From NCBI GenBank assembly GCA_016930085.1, contig JAFGHO010000026.1:1-41772 (forward strand): a stretch of 41,772 nt of DNA. The letters are read 5' to 3'. Of this stretch, positions 17,167 through 24,820 are shown in pieces. A model generated the notes under the pieces. The model saw nothing but the letters and a program-made list of their open reading frames with translations. It searched no databases and had not been told where the DNA came from. How positions within the stretch are numbered: position 1 is the stretch's first letter; the number at the start of each line of letters is the position of its first letter. This DNA is from Spirochaetales bacterium (lineage in GTDB: Bacteria; Spirochaetota; Spirochaetia; SZUA-6; JAFGRV01). The translations under genes were made by a program, and so were the position numbers.

Positions 17167-17592
17167 ATGTTCATGAGTATGAAGAAAAAACCGTTATTGT
17201 CATTTCTGCTTCTCATTTCTTTAAGCACGCTCTATTGTGATGAACTGGACGATCTTGCGTTCATCCTTTACCATAATCCCGTTGTTACCCCGAAAACACA
17301 AACAGCGAAAACAGACTACCCGCCGCTTATCACAAATGATGTTACTCTCGTCGCTTATGGCTTATTCGGCTGCTATAAGCTGCTTTTTTCCGGTCAATCA
17401 CCGCCGTCCTGCCTTTTCATTCCTTCATGTTCCGAATATACAATGGAAGCGATTCGCGTTCGCGGAATAATCAGCGGCATACTGGCGGGGGCCGACAGGC
17501 TTCTTCGCTGCAACAACCTCGACATGGAATACTATCCCCGCGACATACGGTCGGGCAAATTTCTCGATCCCGTTGAAAGGAACCCCCGTTGA
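17167..17592 (+). CDS. yidD: YidD-like membrane-protein insertion factor, long secreted form
   Basis: A 141-residue protein whose centre matches YidD (DUF37): SCLFIPSCSEYTMEAIRVRG with the CxFxPxCSxY core, then GILAGADRLLRCN. Classical YidD is 70-90 residues, works at the inner membrane beside YidC/SecYEG and has no cleavable signal. This one starts with a true-looking signal (KKKPLLSFLLLISLSTLYC) and a 40-residue extra segment, so it may act in the periplasm or at a membrane. Three in-frame ATGs (17167, 17173, 17179) could start it; none has a clear ribosome-binding site. Its stop overlaps the next start (TTGA), so it is coupled to the TPR gene behind it. Confidence 0.8.
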   Translation: MFMSMKKKPLLSFLLLISLSTLYCDELDDLAFILYHNPVVTPKTQTAKTDYPPLITNDVTLVAYGLFGCYKLLFSGQSPPSCLFIPSCSEYTMEAIRVRGIISGILAGADRLLRCNNLDMEYYPRDIRSGKFLDPVERNPR

Positions 17593-18446
17593 AAATCGCA
17601 CCGATGATCCTTCTTCTGATATCACTCCACACATTTCCCGTCTTCACGGATGAACCCGACTATTATCGTCCGGAATCGGTAAAAGCTTTCGCGGACTGGC
17701 TGTATGCCACCGGCGACTACAAACGCTCAGCCGGCGAGTACCTCAGATATTTTTTCATGCTCGACAAAACACCGGACGACGGGACGCTTTTCAGAATCGG
17801 TTTGTGCTATTCACGATCCGGCGAGTACGATAAGGCGATCACGACATTCGGCGACCTCATCACGCTTTATCCGGAAAGCGCCTTTATCTGCGAAAGCAGG
17901 TATGAGACGGCACTCATCCATTACAGACGCTCGGCGTACGCCGAATCACTCGAGTTTATCGCGGCCGAGACGCCGGACTCTTCCTTCGATTGCCGGCGTT
18001 TTCATATCCTGGCCGGAATAGACTATCTGTATCTCAGGGATTGGCATGCCGCATACCGATTGTTACATGAGGTCGACAATACCGGTTCGCCGGATATTAC
18101 CGGCCTTCTCGAATTGTCGGAAAGTGCCATGGTTATCCGTGGTAAAAATCCGTTCTGTGCCGGAGTTCTATCGGCCCTTGTTCCCGGCCTCGGCAAGATG
18201 TATGCCGGCAAACCCGGTGACGGCTTGTTTTCACTGCTAACCATCGGTATTTTCGGCGGAATGGCGGCATACGGCTTTTATGAGGAAGGCGTTTCTTCTG
18301 TAAAGGCCTGGATCTACGCATCGATCGGCGGGATATTTTATTTGGGGAATATATATGGTTCCGTGAACGCGGCAATCGCATACACCCGCGAACGGGAAGA
18401 CGATATCCTGAGAAAGGTGGACGGTATCGTTGAGAATTTCTTCTGA
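17589..18446 (+). CDS. TPR protein with C-terminal membrane hairpin (paralogue 1)
   Basis: A 285-residue protein with a signal-like N-terminus (APMILLLISLHTFPVFT), TPR-like helices (AGEYLRYFFMLDKTP, YDKAITTFGDLITLYPES) to about residue 180, then two or three hydrophobic segments starting at SALVPGLGKMYAGKPGDG. That glycine/proline turn resembles a small family of membrane domains (DUF5683-like, PGLGQxYxG) found with TPR modules. Start is TTG at 17589, overlapping the yidD stop by 4 bases, a typical coupling. It is a clear paralogue of the next gene. Function unknown; likely envelope. Confidence 0.75.
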   Translation: MKIAPMILLLISLHTFPVFTDEPDYYRPESVKAFADWLYATGDYKRSAGEYLRYFFMLDKTPDDGTLFRIGLCYSRSGEYDKAITTFGDLITLYPESAFICESRYETALIHYRRSAYAESLEFIAAETPDSSFDCRRFHILAGIDYLYLRDWHAAYRLLHEVDNTGSPDITGLLELSESAMVIRGKNPFCAGVLSALVPGLGKMYAGKPGDGLFSLLTIGIFGGMAAYGFYEEGVSSVKAWIYASIGGIFYLGNIYGSVNAAIAYTREREDDILRKVDGIVENFF

Positions 18447-19347
18447 AACCTTTGCAGGTAAAATAAAGCTTTTGATCATTTTATTTTTTACCTCGGCGGT
18501 CCTCCGTGCATTGGCTTCTGAAATTTCATTTCCCGATCCGAACGAGTATCCCGATGATAAAGCCCTCGTACTGGCCCGTCGCTTTCACCGCGCCGGCTGT
18601 TATGAGGAAGCGATTACGGAAGTCAAGCGGTTTCTTTTTTTTCACCGGAAAGAAAAGGAAACCGTTTATGCGCATACCGCCCTCGCGGACCTTTACATGC
18701 TTTGCTGCGACTGGAACGAGGCGGAATATCACATTACGCTCGCGATAAATGCCGCCGCCGATAGCGCGGCCGTCATTGAATCCAGGATCAAACGTGTAAC
18801 GATATTCATCGCCTCGGGCAGCTATATTCTCGCGGAAAAGGAGCTCACCTCTCTCTCCCCCCTGGCTGAAACCGAAACGCAAAAGAAAAGGATCGCCTTC
18901 TTTTCCGCCGTCGCAGATATTTATACGGGCAAATGGAAACACGCTAAAGAAATGCTTGGACGCTATTTCGAAGACAACACGCACGTTTCCGATGACGATA
19001 AAAAAAAGGTAAATCGCCTTCTCGATGCCGCAGAGAATCAAAAAGAAATCCCCATCCTTGCCGCCGCGTTTCTTTCCGCTTTGATTCCGGGAAGCGGCCA
19101 GATCTACGCCGGGGATTTCTTTCACGGAATACACGCATTTATTCTCAATGCCTCAGTCATGGCCGTCTTCGTCATGAATATTGTCGAGGGAAACTACGCC
19201 GATGCGGCAATGGTCTTTTTCTTTCTGCTCAACAGGTTTTACTCCGGCAATATCTATCATGCAAAAAGAATCGCCGGTGAAAAGAATGTGAAAAACGCCA
19301 ACAATTATAAGGATATTATCTTGCATGCCCTTGCGGGAGACAGGTAA
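18430..19347 (+). CDS. TPR protein with C-terminal membrane hairpin (paralogue 2)
   Basis: A 305-residue protein built like the preceding gene: signal-like hydrophobic N-terminus (IKLLIILFFTSAVLRALA), TPR-like helices (YEEAITEVKRFLFFHRKEK, ILAEKELTSLSPLAETE), then SALIPGSGQIYAGDFFHG and two membrane segments ending FYSGNIYHAKRIAG. The shared PG(L/S)GxxYAG and GNIY motifs mark the duplication. It starts at TTG 18430, overlapping the previous gene by 17 bases, so three genes (yidD-like, TPR1, TPR2) are read as one coupled unit. Convergent with the cyclase gene 19 bases on. Function unknown. Confidence 0.75.
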   Translation: MRISSETFAGKIKLLIILFFTSAVLRALASEISFPDPNEYPDDKALVLARRFHRAGCYEEAITEVKRFLFFHRKEKETVYAHTALADLYMLCCDWNEAEYHITLAINAAADSAAVIESRIKRVTIFIASGSYILAEKELTSLSPLAETETQKKRIAFFSAVADIYTGKWKHAKEMLGRYFEDNTHVSDDDKKKVNRLLDAAENQKEIPILAAAFLSALIPGSGQIYAGDFFHGIHAFILNASVMAVFVMNIVEGNYADAAMVFFFLLNRFYSGNIYHAKRIAGEKNVKNANNYKDIILHALAGDR

Positions 19348-19366
19348 TCGTTTGTCGGGCTGCCTT

Positions 19367-20233
19367 CTACCCTTCTATCCTGTTCCTTCCGTTTCTTTTA
19401 GCAAGGTAGAGTTTTTCGTCCGCGAGTTTTATAAGTGTCTCCGGGTCCTCTCCGGCATACACGGCAATACCGGCACTCAGGGTGACGGCGAGATCTTTTT
19501 CTCCCCAATTTTCCAGATTCATTTTTTCCATTATTCTCTGCATCACCGCATAGGTAGCTTCCATCTCCACCTCGGGTAAAATGACGAGAAACTCTTCACC
19601 GCCGTACCTTCCGACCGAATCGACCATACGCGTGTTGTTCTTCAGTATTCCAGCTATTTTTATCAAAACACCGTCACCGAAAGGATGACCGTATGTATCA
19701 TTTATATTTTTGAAATGATCGATATCAATCATGATAACCGACAAGGGAAACCCGTACCTTCCGGCCCTTCTGACCTCATGATTCAATTTCTCCTTTATCG
19801 AATTATGATTATACAGATTCGTCAGACTGTCTTTGACCGATTTATCCTCGAGGTCCTTGAGATAATAGTAATTAGAGATTCCCTCTTCGATTATCTTTTT
19901 CAGTTTCTCTTTCTTTACCGGTTTCTGCAGGAAAGCCAGTATCTTACCGTGATTCACGGCGTTGACGGCGGCCTCCATATCCGGGAAACCGGTCAGCATG
20001 ATTCTCGATACAAAGGGTTTCAGCCGTTTGATTTCATACAGAAAATCGATGCCGTTCATCTCGCCCATTCGCAGATCCACCACCATACACGCTATATTTT
20101 CATTTTTCTTTATCAATTCCAGAGCTTTTCCCGCACTATCTGCGGTCATTACCTCAAAATCGTGTCTGAACAGACGGACAAACCTGTCAAGGAGACTTCT
20201 GTCATCGTCAACAAATAATACTCGTATTTTCAA
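19367..20233 (-). CDS. Response-regulator diguanylate cyclase (REC-GGDEF)
   Basis: A 288-residue two-domain protein. The receiver has DDD (9-11), phospho-acceptor D53 in VVDLRMGEMNG, T81 and K104. The GGDEF domain makes c-di-GMP from GTP: metal/substrate motif IDIDHFKNINDTYGH, signature GGEEF at 211-215, and an inhibitory RxxD (R202-D205) exactly five residues before it, so product feedback is expected. No partner kinase is nearby. The start is TTG, chosen because AGGAA lies 7 bases upstream and the receiver begins directly. The strong promoter at 20252-20281 would leave a leader of only about 12 bases. Confidence 0.92.
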   Translation of the reverse strand: MKIRVLFVDDDRSLLDRFVRLFRHDFEVMTADSAGKALELIKKNENIACMVVDLRMGEMNGIDFLYEIKRLKPFVSRIMLTGFPDMEAAVNAVNHGKILAFLQKPVKKEKLKKIIEEGISNYYYLKDLEDKSVKDSLTNLYNHNSIKEKLNHEVRRAGRYGFPLSVIMIDIDHFKNINDTYGHPFGDGVLIKIAGILKNNTRMVDSVGRYGGEEFLVILPEVEMEATYAVMQRIMEKMNLENWGEKDLAVTLSAGIAVYAGEDPETLIKLADEKLYLAKRNGRNRIEG

Positions 20234-20251
20234 GCTTCGATTCCTGTTTAT

Positions 20252-20281
20252 ATTATAGGGATGCCGTCACAGAGGTGTCAA
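20252..20281 (-). promoter_or_regulatory. Consensus promoter of the diguanylate cyclase gene
   Basis: On the minus strand TTGACA (20276-20281), an 18-base spacer and TATAAT (20252-20257), both hexamers perfect. The start of transcription would be near 20245, next to the ribosome-binding site. Confidence 0.7.
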
Positions 20282-20335
20282 GGTAATGTTGTATATATTT
20301 CCCGGTATGTTATTTCCGGTTTTTTATAGGTGCCC

Positions 20336-21910
20336 TTATTTTCCCGTTTTTTTCACGAGCCGTTCTTCGAGGAAAAATTTTCCGTTTTCACGCTTTTCCA
20401 GATTTTTGTCGCTGAGACTTGTTCCGCACACCATTGCCAACCGTGATACCGCGAGTTTGTAACGGACAATGGTATCCATCTCGTTTTGTCTTGCATCGAA
20501 CAGTTCCTCTTCTGCCTCATAGACCAGCCGGCTGTTGCTGTATCCGGCTTCAAGACGTGATAACTCGACATCGAGCAATCGTTGCTTCACTCCCACCACT
20601 TTTTTCATGTTTTCTCTTCGTTTTGAAAGGGTTTCGATATGCTGCAACAGCATTGTGATCGCATTGACCACCTCATACTCCGTCGCTTCGAAATTTTTCT
20701 CACTTATGTGCTTCTTTAATTGTGCGGCCTCACGCTGGTTGTTTCGTGAAATACTTCCAAAAAGCGGCACCTGAAGTTCGAGCTTCAACGACCATGAGGG
20801 ATTCGTCTGATCAAAGGTCATATGTATCGAATCCTCGAAAGAACCGCCCATGCCCGTCAGATTATAGTTGCCGATGACATTCAAGACCGGCAGGCACTGG
20901 TCTTTGTAATAATTCAAGGCAATCGATTCCCGCTCCACTTCGTTTTTTCGTATGAGATAATCGGGGTGCATACTGACGATCGTCTCCATGATTTCCATTT
21001 TTTCGAGACCCGAAGGTTCTTCGACGGAAAAAAGGGAATCCATTGCGATCAGTTCCCGATCCTCGTTAAGACGGTAATCCGCAACAAGCAGTCTCAATTC
21101 CGTCATCGCACTCATAATGTTTTGTTCGCTTTCGGCAAGGGCGATTTCCCGTAACGCAAGCCCCGCTTCCGCTTCGGTGAACTCAAGTTGCGACATCTTT
21201 CCCGTTTTGACACGCTCTTCCGCATCTTTCACGAGTTTTTTCGCGATATCTACCGAGTCCAGATGTATCTGATACAACTCCTGAGCGAATGCGAGGTTCC
21301 AGTATGCGGCCTCGACCTGCGTAATTGTCTCCATAAGCTGTTTTCTGTACTTGTGAAAGGCGATAATCCTCTCCCTGTTTGCGACATTGATCCCGGCACG
21401 CGGCGCGCCGCGCGTCGCACCCCTGAGAAGGGGCTGTTCCAGTGTAATACCGATATATGTATTATATTCATGATCGGAAGCGTACGTGCTTTTTTTCTTG
21501 TTCAGCGTATAACCGATATTATATGTCGAACCGGTCGGCGTTTTGCCTTCAATGCCCAAAGCGTATTCTTCAGTGTCCTCAAAATATTCGGTATTCCCCA
21601 GTTGCTCAATAGTCTCCTTGATGTTGTTTCTGTGATTGAAGTCCTGAAGGCTGTAATAGCCGACAATATTCGGCTCAAACTGGCCCCATTCGGCATTGAC
21701 ATTCCTGGTCGCAATCAGCCACTCCAAACGGGTTTCTTCGACTAAAGGATTCAATCTGACTGCCGTCTCCACCGCATCGGCCAGCGTCATTTCCCGTTTT
21801 ACCTCATCAACGGCGCTTTCCTCCGCGTACAGGAAAACATTCGTAATCGTAATGAGAAATATACAGATGGTAATCAGCCACATTACATTTATTTTCATGA
21901 TATTCTTCAC
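20336..21910 (-). CDS. TolC-family outer-membrane efflux channel
   Basis: A 524-residue outer-membrane channel with a signal peptide (VMWLITICIFLITITNVFLYA) and two repeats of the OEP pattern: MTLADAVETAVRLNPLVEETR... early and the helical half with SIALNYYKDQCLPVLNVIGNY later. TolC trimers form a tunnel through the outer membrane and periplasm, linked to the inner membrane by HlyD-type adaptors. It lies divergent from the adaptor row at 22065-26974, with 136 bases between the long reading frames, so it is the natural exit duct for that system. Start GTG 21910 lacks a ribosome-binding site; ATG 21898 is an alternative. A TATAAT lies on the minus strand at 21932-21937, without a good -35. Confidence 0.9.
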   Translation of the reverse strand: MKNIMKINVMWLITICIFLITITNVFLYAEESAVDEVKREMTLADAVETAVRLNPLVEETRLEWLIATRNVNAEWGQFEPNIVGYYSLQDFNHRNNIKETIEQLGNTEYFEDTEEYALGIEGKTPTGSTYNIGYTLNKKKSTYASDHEYNTYIGITLEQPLLRGATRGAPRAGINVANRERIIAFHKYRKQLMETITQVEAAYWNLAFAQELYQIHLDSVDIAKKLVKDAEERVKTGKMSQLEFTEAEAGLALREIALAESEQNIMSAMTELRLLVADYRLNEDRELIAMDSLFSVEEPSGLEKMEIMETIVSMHPDYLIRKNEVERESIALNYYKDQCLPVLNVIGNYNLTGMGGSFEDSIHMTFDQTNPSWSLKLELQVPLFGSISRNNQREAAQLKKHISEKNFEATEYEVVNAITMLLQHIETLSKRRENMKKVVGVKQRLLDVELSRLEAGYSNSRLVYEAEEELFDARQNEMDTIVRYKLAVSRLAMVCGTSLSDKNLEKRENGKFFLEERLVKKTGK

Positions 21911-22005
21911 TATGTTAAGGGATTGCTCTTCATTATAATAAAAAAAGCATATTAAAGGAAGGTGTTTGCAACGATTTTAGGAGATTAGTTCACACGAATT
22001 TATCC

Positions 22006-22034
22006 TTTACAAACCGGTAAACCTGTGATATAAT
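22006..22034 (+). promoter_or_regulatory. Strong promoter of the adaptor/SecA-like gene row
   Basis: TTTACA (22006-22011), a 17-base spacer and a perfect TATAAT (22029-22034) with an upstream TG of an extended -10. Transcription would start near 22041. Confidence 0.7.
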
Positions 22035-22064
22035 GGCGCTAAATCCGTGGAGAAAACTTATACG

Positions 22065-22889
22065 ATGAAAACTATCCAGACATCCGTGGCAACGGTGGTG
22101 ATAATGTTGTCGTTCGCAGTCGCCGCCGTTCCGGCATTTACAGATTCCGCTGTCGCTTTCGGTATAACGGAACCTTTTATGGACGCGACCCTCAGCGCAA
22201 CCGTATCGGGCACCATCGAAGTGATCGATATAAAAGAAGGCGAGTTCGTTAAAAAAGGAGAATCCATCCTGAAACTCGAAAGAAGGCTGGAATCACTCGA
22301 GACGGAACGAAAGCGTTTGGTCGCCGAAAGCACGATTGAAATCGAGTCCGCAAAAAGCCAGGTCGAAACAATAAAGGAAAACCTCGAAGGAACGCGGCAA
22401 CTCTTTGAAGAAACACAATCGGTGTCAAAAGAAGAACTCCAGAAAAAGGAACTCGAGTTCAAACTGGCGCAGGCAGAACTGGACCGCCTTGTTGTTGTTG
22501 AAAAACTCGAAGCGATCGAACACAATATCGCGATCGCCCAGCTGGAAAAGCGGATTATCAGGGCGCCGTTCAGCGGTATTATCACAAAACATTTTTTGGA
22601 GATCGGTGAGAATTGCAGCCCGCAGCAACCGCTTGTCCGCATCGTCGATATCAGCAAGGTCCGCCTCATCTCGTACGTGGAAGCAGGCGTTCGCGTGAAT
22701 CTGAAAAAGGGAATGTCGGTGACGGTACAAATCGACTCGACTTCTTCCGCAGGCAGCTATCAGGGCGTTATCGAGTTCGTCTCACCGGTGATCGATCCTT
22801 CGAGCGGTTTGCGGGAAGTCAAGGTGCTTTTTGAAAACAGGGACGGGAAAGTGAAACCCGGAATCACCGCAAAGATGGTAATAAAATAA
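22065..22889 (+). CDS. HlyD/RND-type periplasmic adaptor protein
   Basis: A membrane-fusion protein of about 274 residues. After a signal-like helix (VATVVIMLSFAVAAVPAF) it has half of the lipoyl domain (ATVSGTIEVIDIKEGEFVKKGESILKL), a coiled hairpin of about 75 residues (ESLETERKRLVAE to LEAIEHNIAIAQLEKR), the second lipoyl half (IRAPFSGIITKHFLEIGENC) and a beta-barrel (SYVEAGVRVNLKKGMSVTVQIDS), ending GLREVKVLFENRDGKVKPGITAKMV. Such adaptors bridge an inner-membrane motor and TolC. I start at ATG 22065, behind GGAG; a GTG at 22047 would fall almost on the predicted transcription start. Confidence 0.88.
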   Translation: MKTIQTSVATVVIMLSFAVAAVPAFTDSAVAFGITEPFMDATLSATVSGTIEVIDIKEGEFVKKGESILKLERRLESLETERKRLVAESTIEIESAKSQVETIKENLEGTRQLFEETQSVSKEELQKKELEFKLAQAELDRLVVVEKLEAIEHNIAIAQLEKRIIRAPFSGIITKHFLEIGENCSPQQPLVRIVDISKVRLISYVEAGVRVNLKKGMSVTVQIDSTSSAGSYQGVIEFVSPVIDPSSGLREVKVLFENRDGKVKPGITAKMVIK

Positions 22890-22902
22890 ACCGACAGGAA
22901 CA

Positions 22903-24744
22903 ATGAAAACCAAAGACGCATTGACGACATTATATTCATGTCTCTCGGATCTGCAGAAATTGAGAAACTTTCACGGATCAAACACCCGGTTCTGGAATAT
23001 GTACCTGGGTCTTCTTATCTCGCTCTCCGATGCCGAAGGGGGTGTCATTACCGCAGCGAATACGATACAGCCGGACGTCCTGCATGTTGTCGCGTTCTCC
23101 AGGGCGGCTTCGATTATTTCCGCTGACCGCAAGAAATTATCGGAAGAGATCGTCGGTCTTGTTCATGATCAACTAAAGGACGGTATTGCCTGGATCGATC
23201 ACGCTGAGCACCTCATATGTGCGGTGAGACTCGATACGGGCGTATCAACGGATTATTGCCTCGCATGCTTCCTCTTTCAGGCCGGCGGCCGGATAGAGCG
23301 AAATGAAATCGGCGGGCGCCTCATGCTGGCTTCGGATATACCTGCCGGTCTGCAGCTTCAACGGACTGCAATGGACGCAAAAATCCGTGTCGAACAATTA
23401 TCGAACGTCCTCGACCTCATGGCCCTCATGAACGAGAAAAAACGGTTTCTCCCTTCCGCCATGACATTCTGCAATGAAATTGCTTCGAGACTCAAATGCG
23501 AACGTGTGAGTATCGGGTGGTTCGAAAAGGGCTACATCAGGCTAAAAGCGATGAGTCATGTCGACCGCTTTGATAAAAAAGCGGAAATTGTCAGAAAGCT
23601 CGAAGAAGCCCAGGAAGAATGTATCGATCAGAACGCCGAGGTGACATGGCCGGCCGAAGGGGGCGGGGGTGCCGTTAACAGGGCCCACATGTCGTTCTCG
23701 CAGGCAAACGATGTCGCCCATATCTGTTCAATGCCGCTTCGACTCGACAATGAAGCGGTCGCCGTTTGTTCCTGTGAACGAAACACCTCCCCCTTTACCG
23801 AAACGGAATTGCGCCTGCTCAGATTGTGTTGCGACCAGGTATCACGCCGTCTTTCCGATCTCAAATCAAAAGACCGATGGTTCGGCTTCAGATTCGTCGA
23901 CTTTTTAAGGGAGAAACTCGGGAAAATAATCGGATATACGCATACATGGATCAAGATACTGGGGATCGTCATCGCGATCGCCGTCGGTATCCTCGTTTTC
24001 GGTAAACTTGAATACAAAATCAGCGCCCCGGTGATTCTCAGGACGGATAACATCACCTATCTTACCGCGCCATTTGACGGACATATCGACAAGGTCAAGG
24101 TCAGGGTGGGGGACGCGGTTGAAAAAGGCGACGCCCTTCTCCTTCTGGACCAGAGCGACCTCCGGCTTCAGGAAGCGGGGATCATCGCCGAGAGAAACCG
24201 CTACAGACGCGAAGTGGAAAAAGCGCGCGCGGCAAATTCGCTTGCGGATATGAGGATTTCCCAGGCCCTTTTGGAACAATCCGATGCCAGACTCGAACTC
24301 GTGCAATACCAGTTGAATCAATCGATCCTGATTGCGCCGTTTGACGGGATTATTGTCGAAGGGGACCAGATGGAACGCATCGGTTCTCCGATAAAACAGG
24401 GAGAAATACTTTTTAAGCTCGCACGTGTCGATCAGCTTTATTCCGAACTCAAAGTGGATGAAGCGGATATCCATGAAGTCCACGAATCCCAGAAAGGTGA
24501 GATCATTCTTGCAAGCAGGCCGAAAGATGTCTTCCCCGTCATAGTCGGCCGTATCGAACCATTGGCGATCCCTGAAGAAAAAGGGAATATTTTCATCGTC
24601 AGATGCACGTTTCCTGAAGGCAGGAAAGAATGGTGGCGGCCGGGTATGACCGGCATAGCAAAAATAAACGGGGGTGAAAGAAATATACTCTGGATTATCA
24701 CGCACCGGACAATCGATTTTCTCAGGATGCATCTCTGGTTCTGA
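22903..24744 (+). CDS. GAF-domain inner-membrane adaptor (GAF-TM-HlyD)
   Basis: A 613-residue fusion. The first 345 residues have no membrane segment and include a GAF-like domain (about 165-315, from VLDLMALMNEKKRFLPSAMTFC to LLRLCCDQVSRRL). One helix follows at about 350-367 (IKILGIVIAIAVGILVFG), then a lipoyl/HlyD part (TAPFDGHIDKVKVRVGDAVEKGDALLLL, a coiled hairpin, IAPFDGIIVEGDQMERIG) and a barrel. By the usual rule the GAF half is cytoplasmic and the adaptor half periplasmic, so it could carry a signal across the membrane. What GAF binds is unknown. It starts 14 bases after the previous gene; the next gene follows after 76 bases. Confidence 0.85.
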   Translation: MKTKDALTTLYSCLSDLQKLRNFHGSNTRFWNMYLGLLISLSDAEGGVITAANTIQPDVLHVVAFSRAASIISADRKKLSEEIVGLVHDQLKDGIAWIDHAEHLICAVRLDTGVSTDYCLACFLFQAGGRIERNEIGGRLMLASDIPAGLQLQRTAMDAKIRVEQLSNVLDLMALMNEKKRFLPSAMTFCNEIASRLKCERVSIGWFEKGYIRLKAMSHVDRFDKKAEIVRKLEEAQEECIDQNAEVTWPAEGGGGAVNRAHMSFSQANDVAHICSMPLRLDNEAVAVCSCERNTSPFTETELRLLRLCCDQVSRRLSDLKSKDRWFGFRFVDFLREKLGKIIGYTHTWIKILGIVIAIAVGILVFGKLEYKISAPVILRTDNITYLTAPFDGHIDKVKVRVGDAVEKGDALLLLDQSDLRLQEAGIIAERNRYRREVEKARAANSLADMRISQALLEQSDARLELVQYQLNQSILIAPFDGIIVEGDQMERIGSPIKQGEILFKLARVDQLYSELKVDEADIHEVHESQKGEIILASRPKDVFPVIVGRIEPLAIPEEKGNIFIVRCTFPEGRKEWWRPGMTGIAKINGGERNILWIITHRTIDFLRMHLWF

Positions 24745-24820
24745 GGCGGCCGGACGAGTAACCTGTTCATATGCATTTACCGCCGGATAACATAACAATG
24801 AGAACGAGAATATAATTACA

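Noticed and set aside
22047-22064. GTG start for the HlyD adaptor
   Set aside because: Only about 6 bases after the predicted transcription start; the ATG at 22065 has GGAG before it and begins the signal helix.
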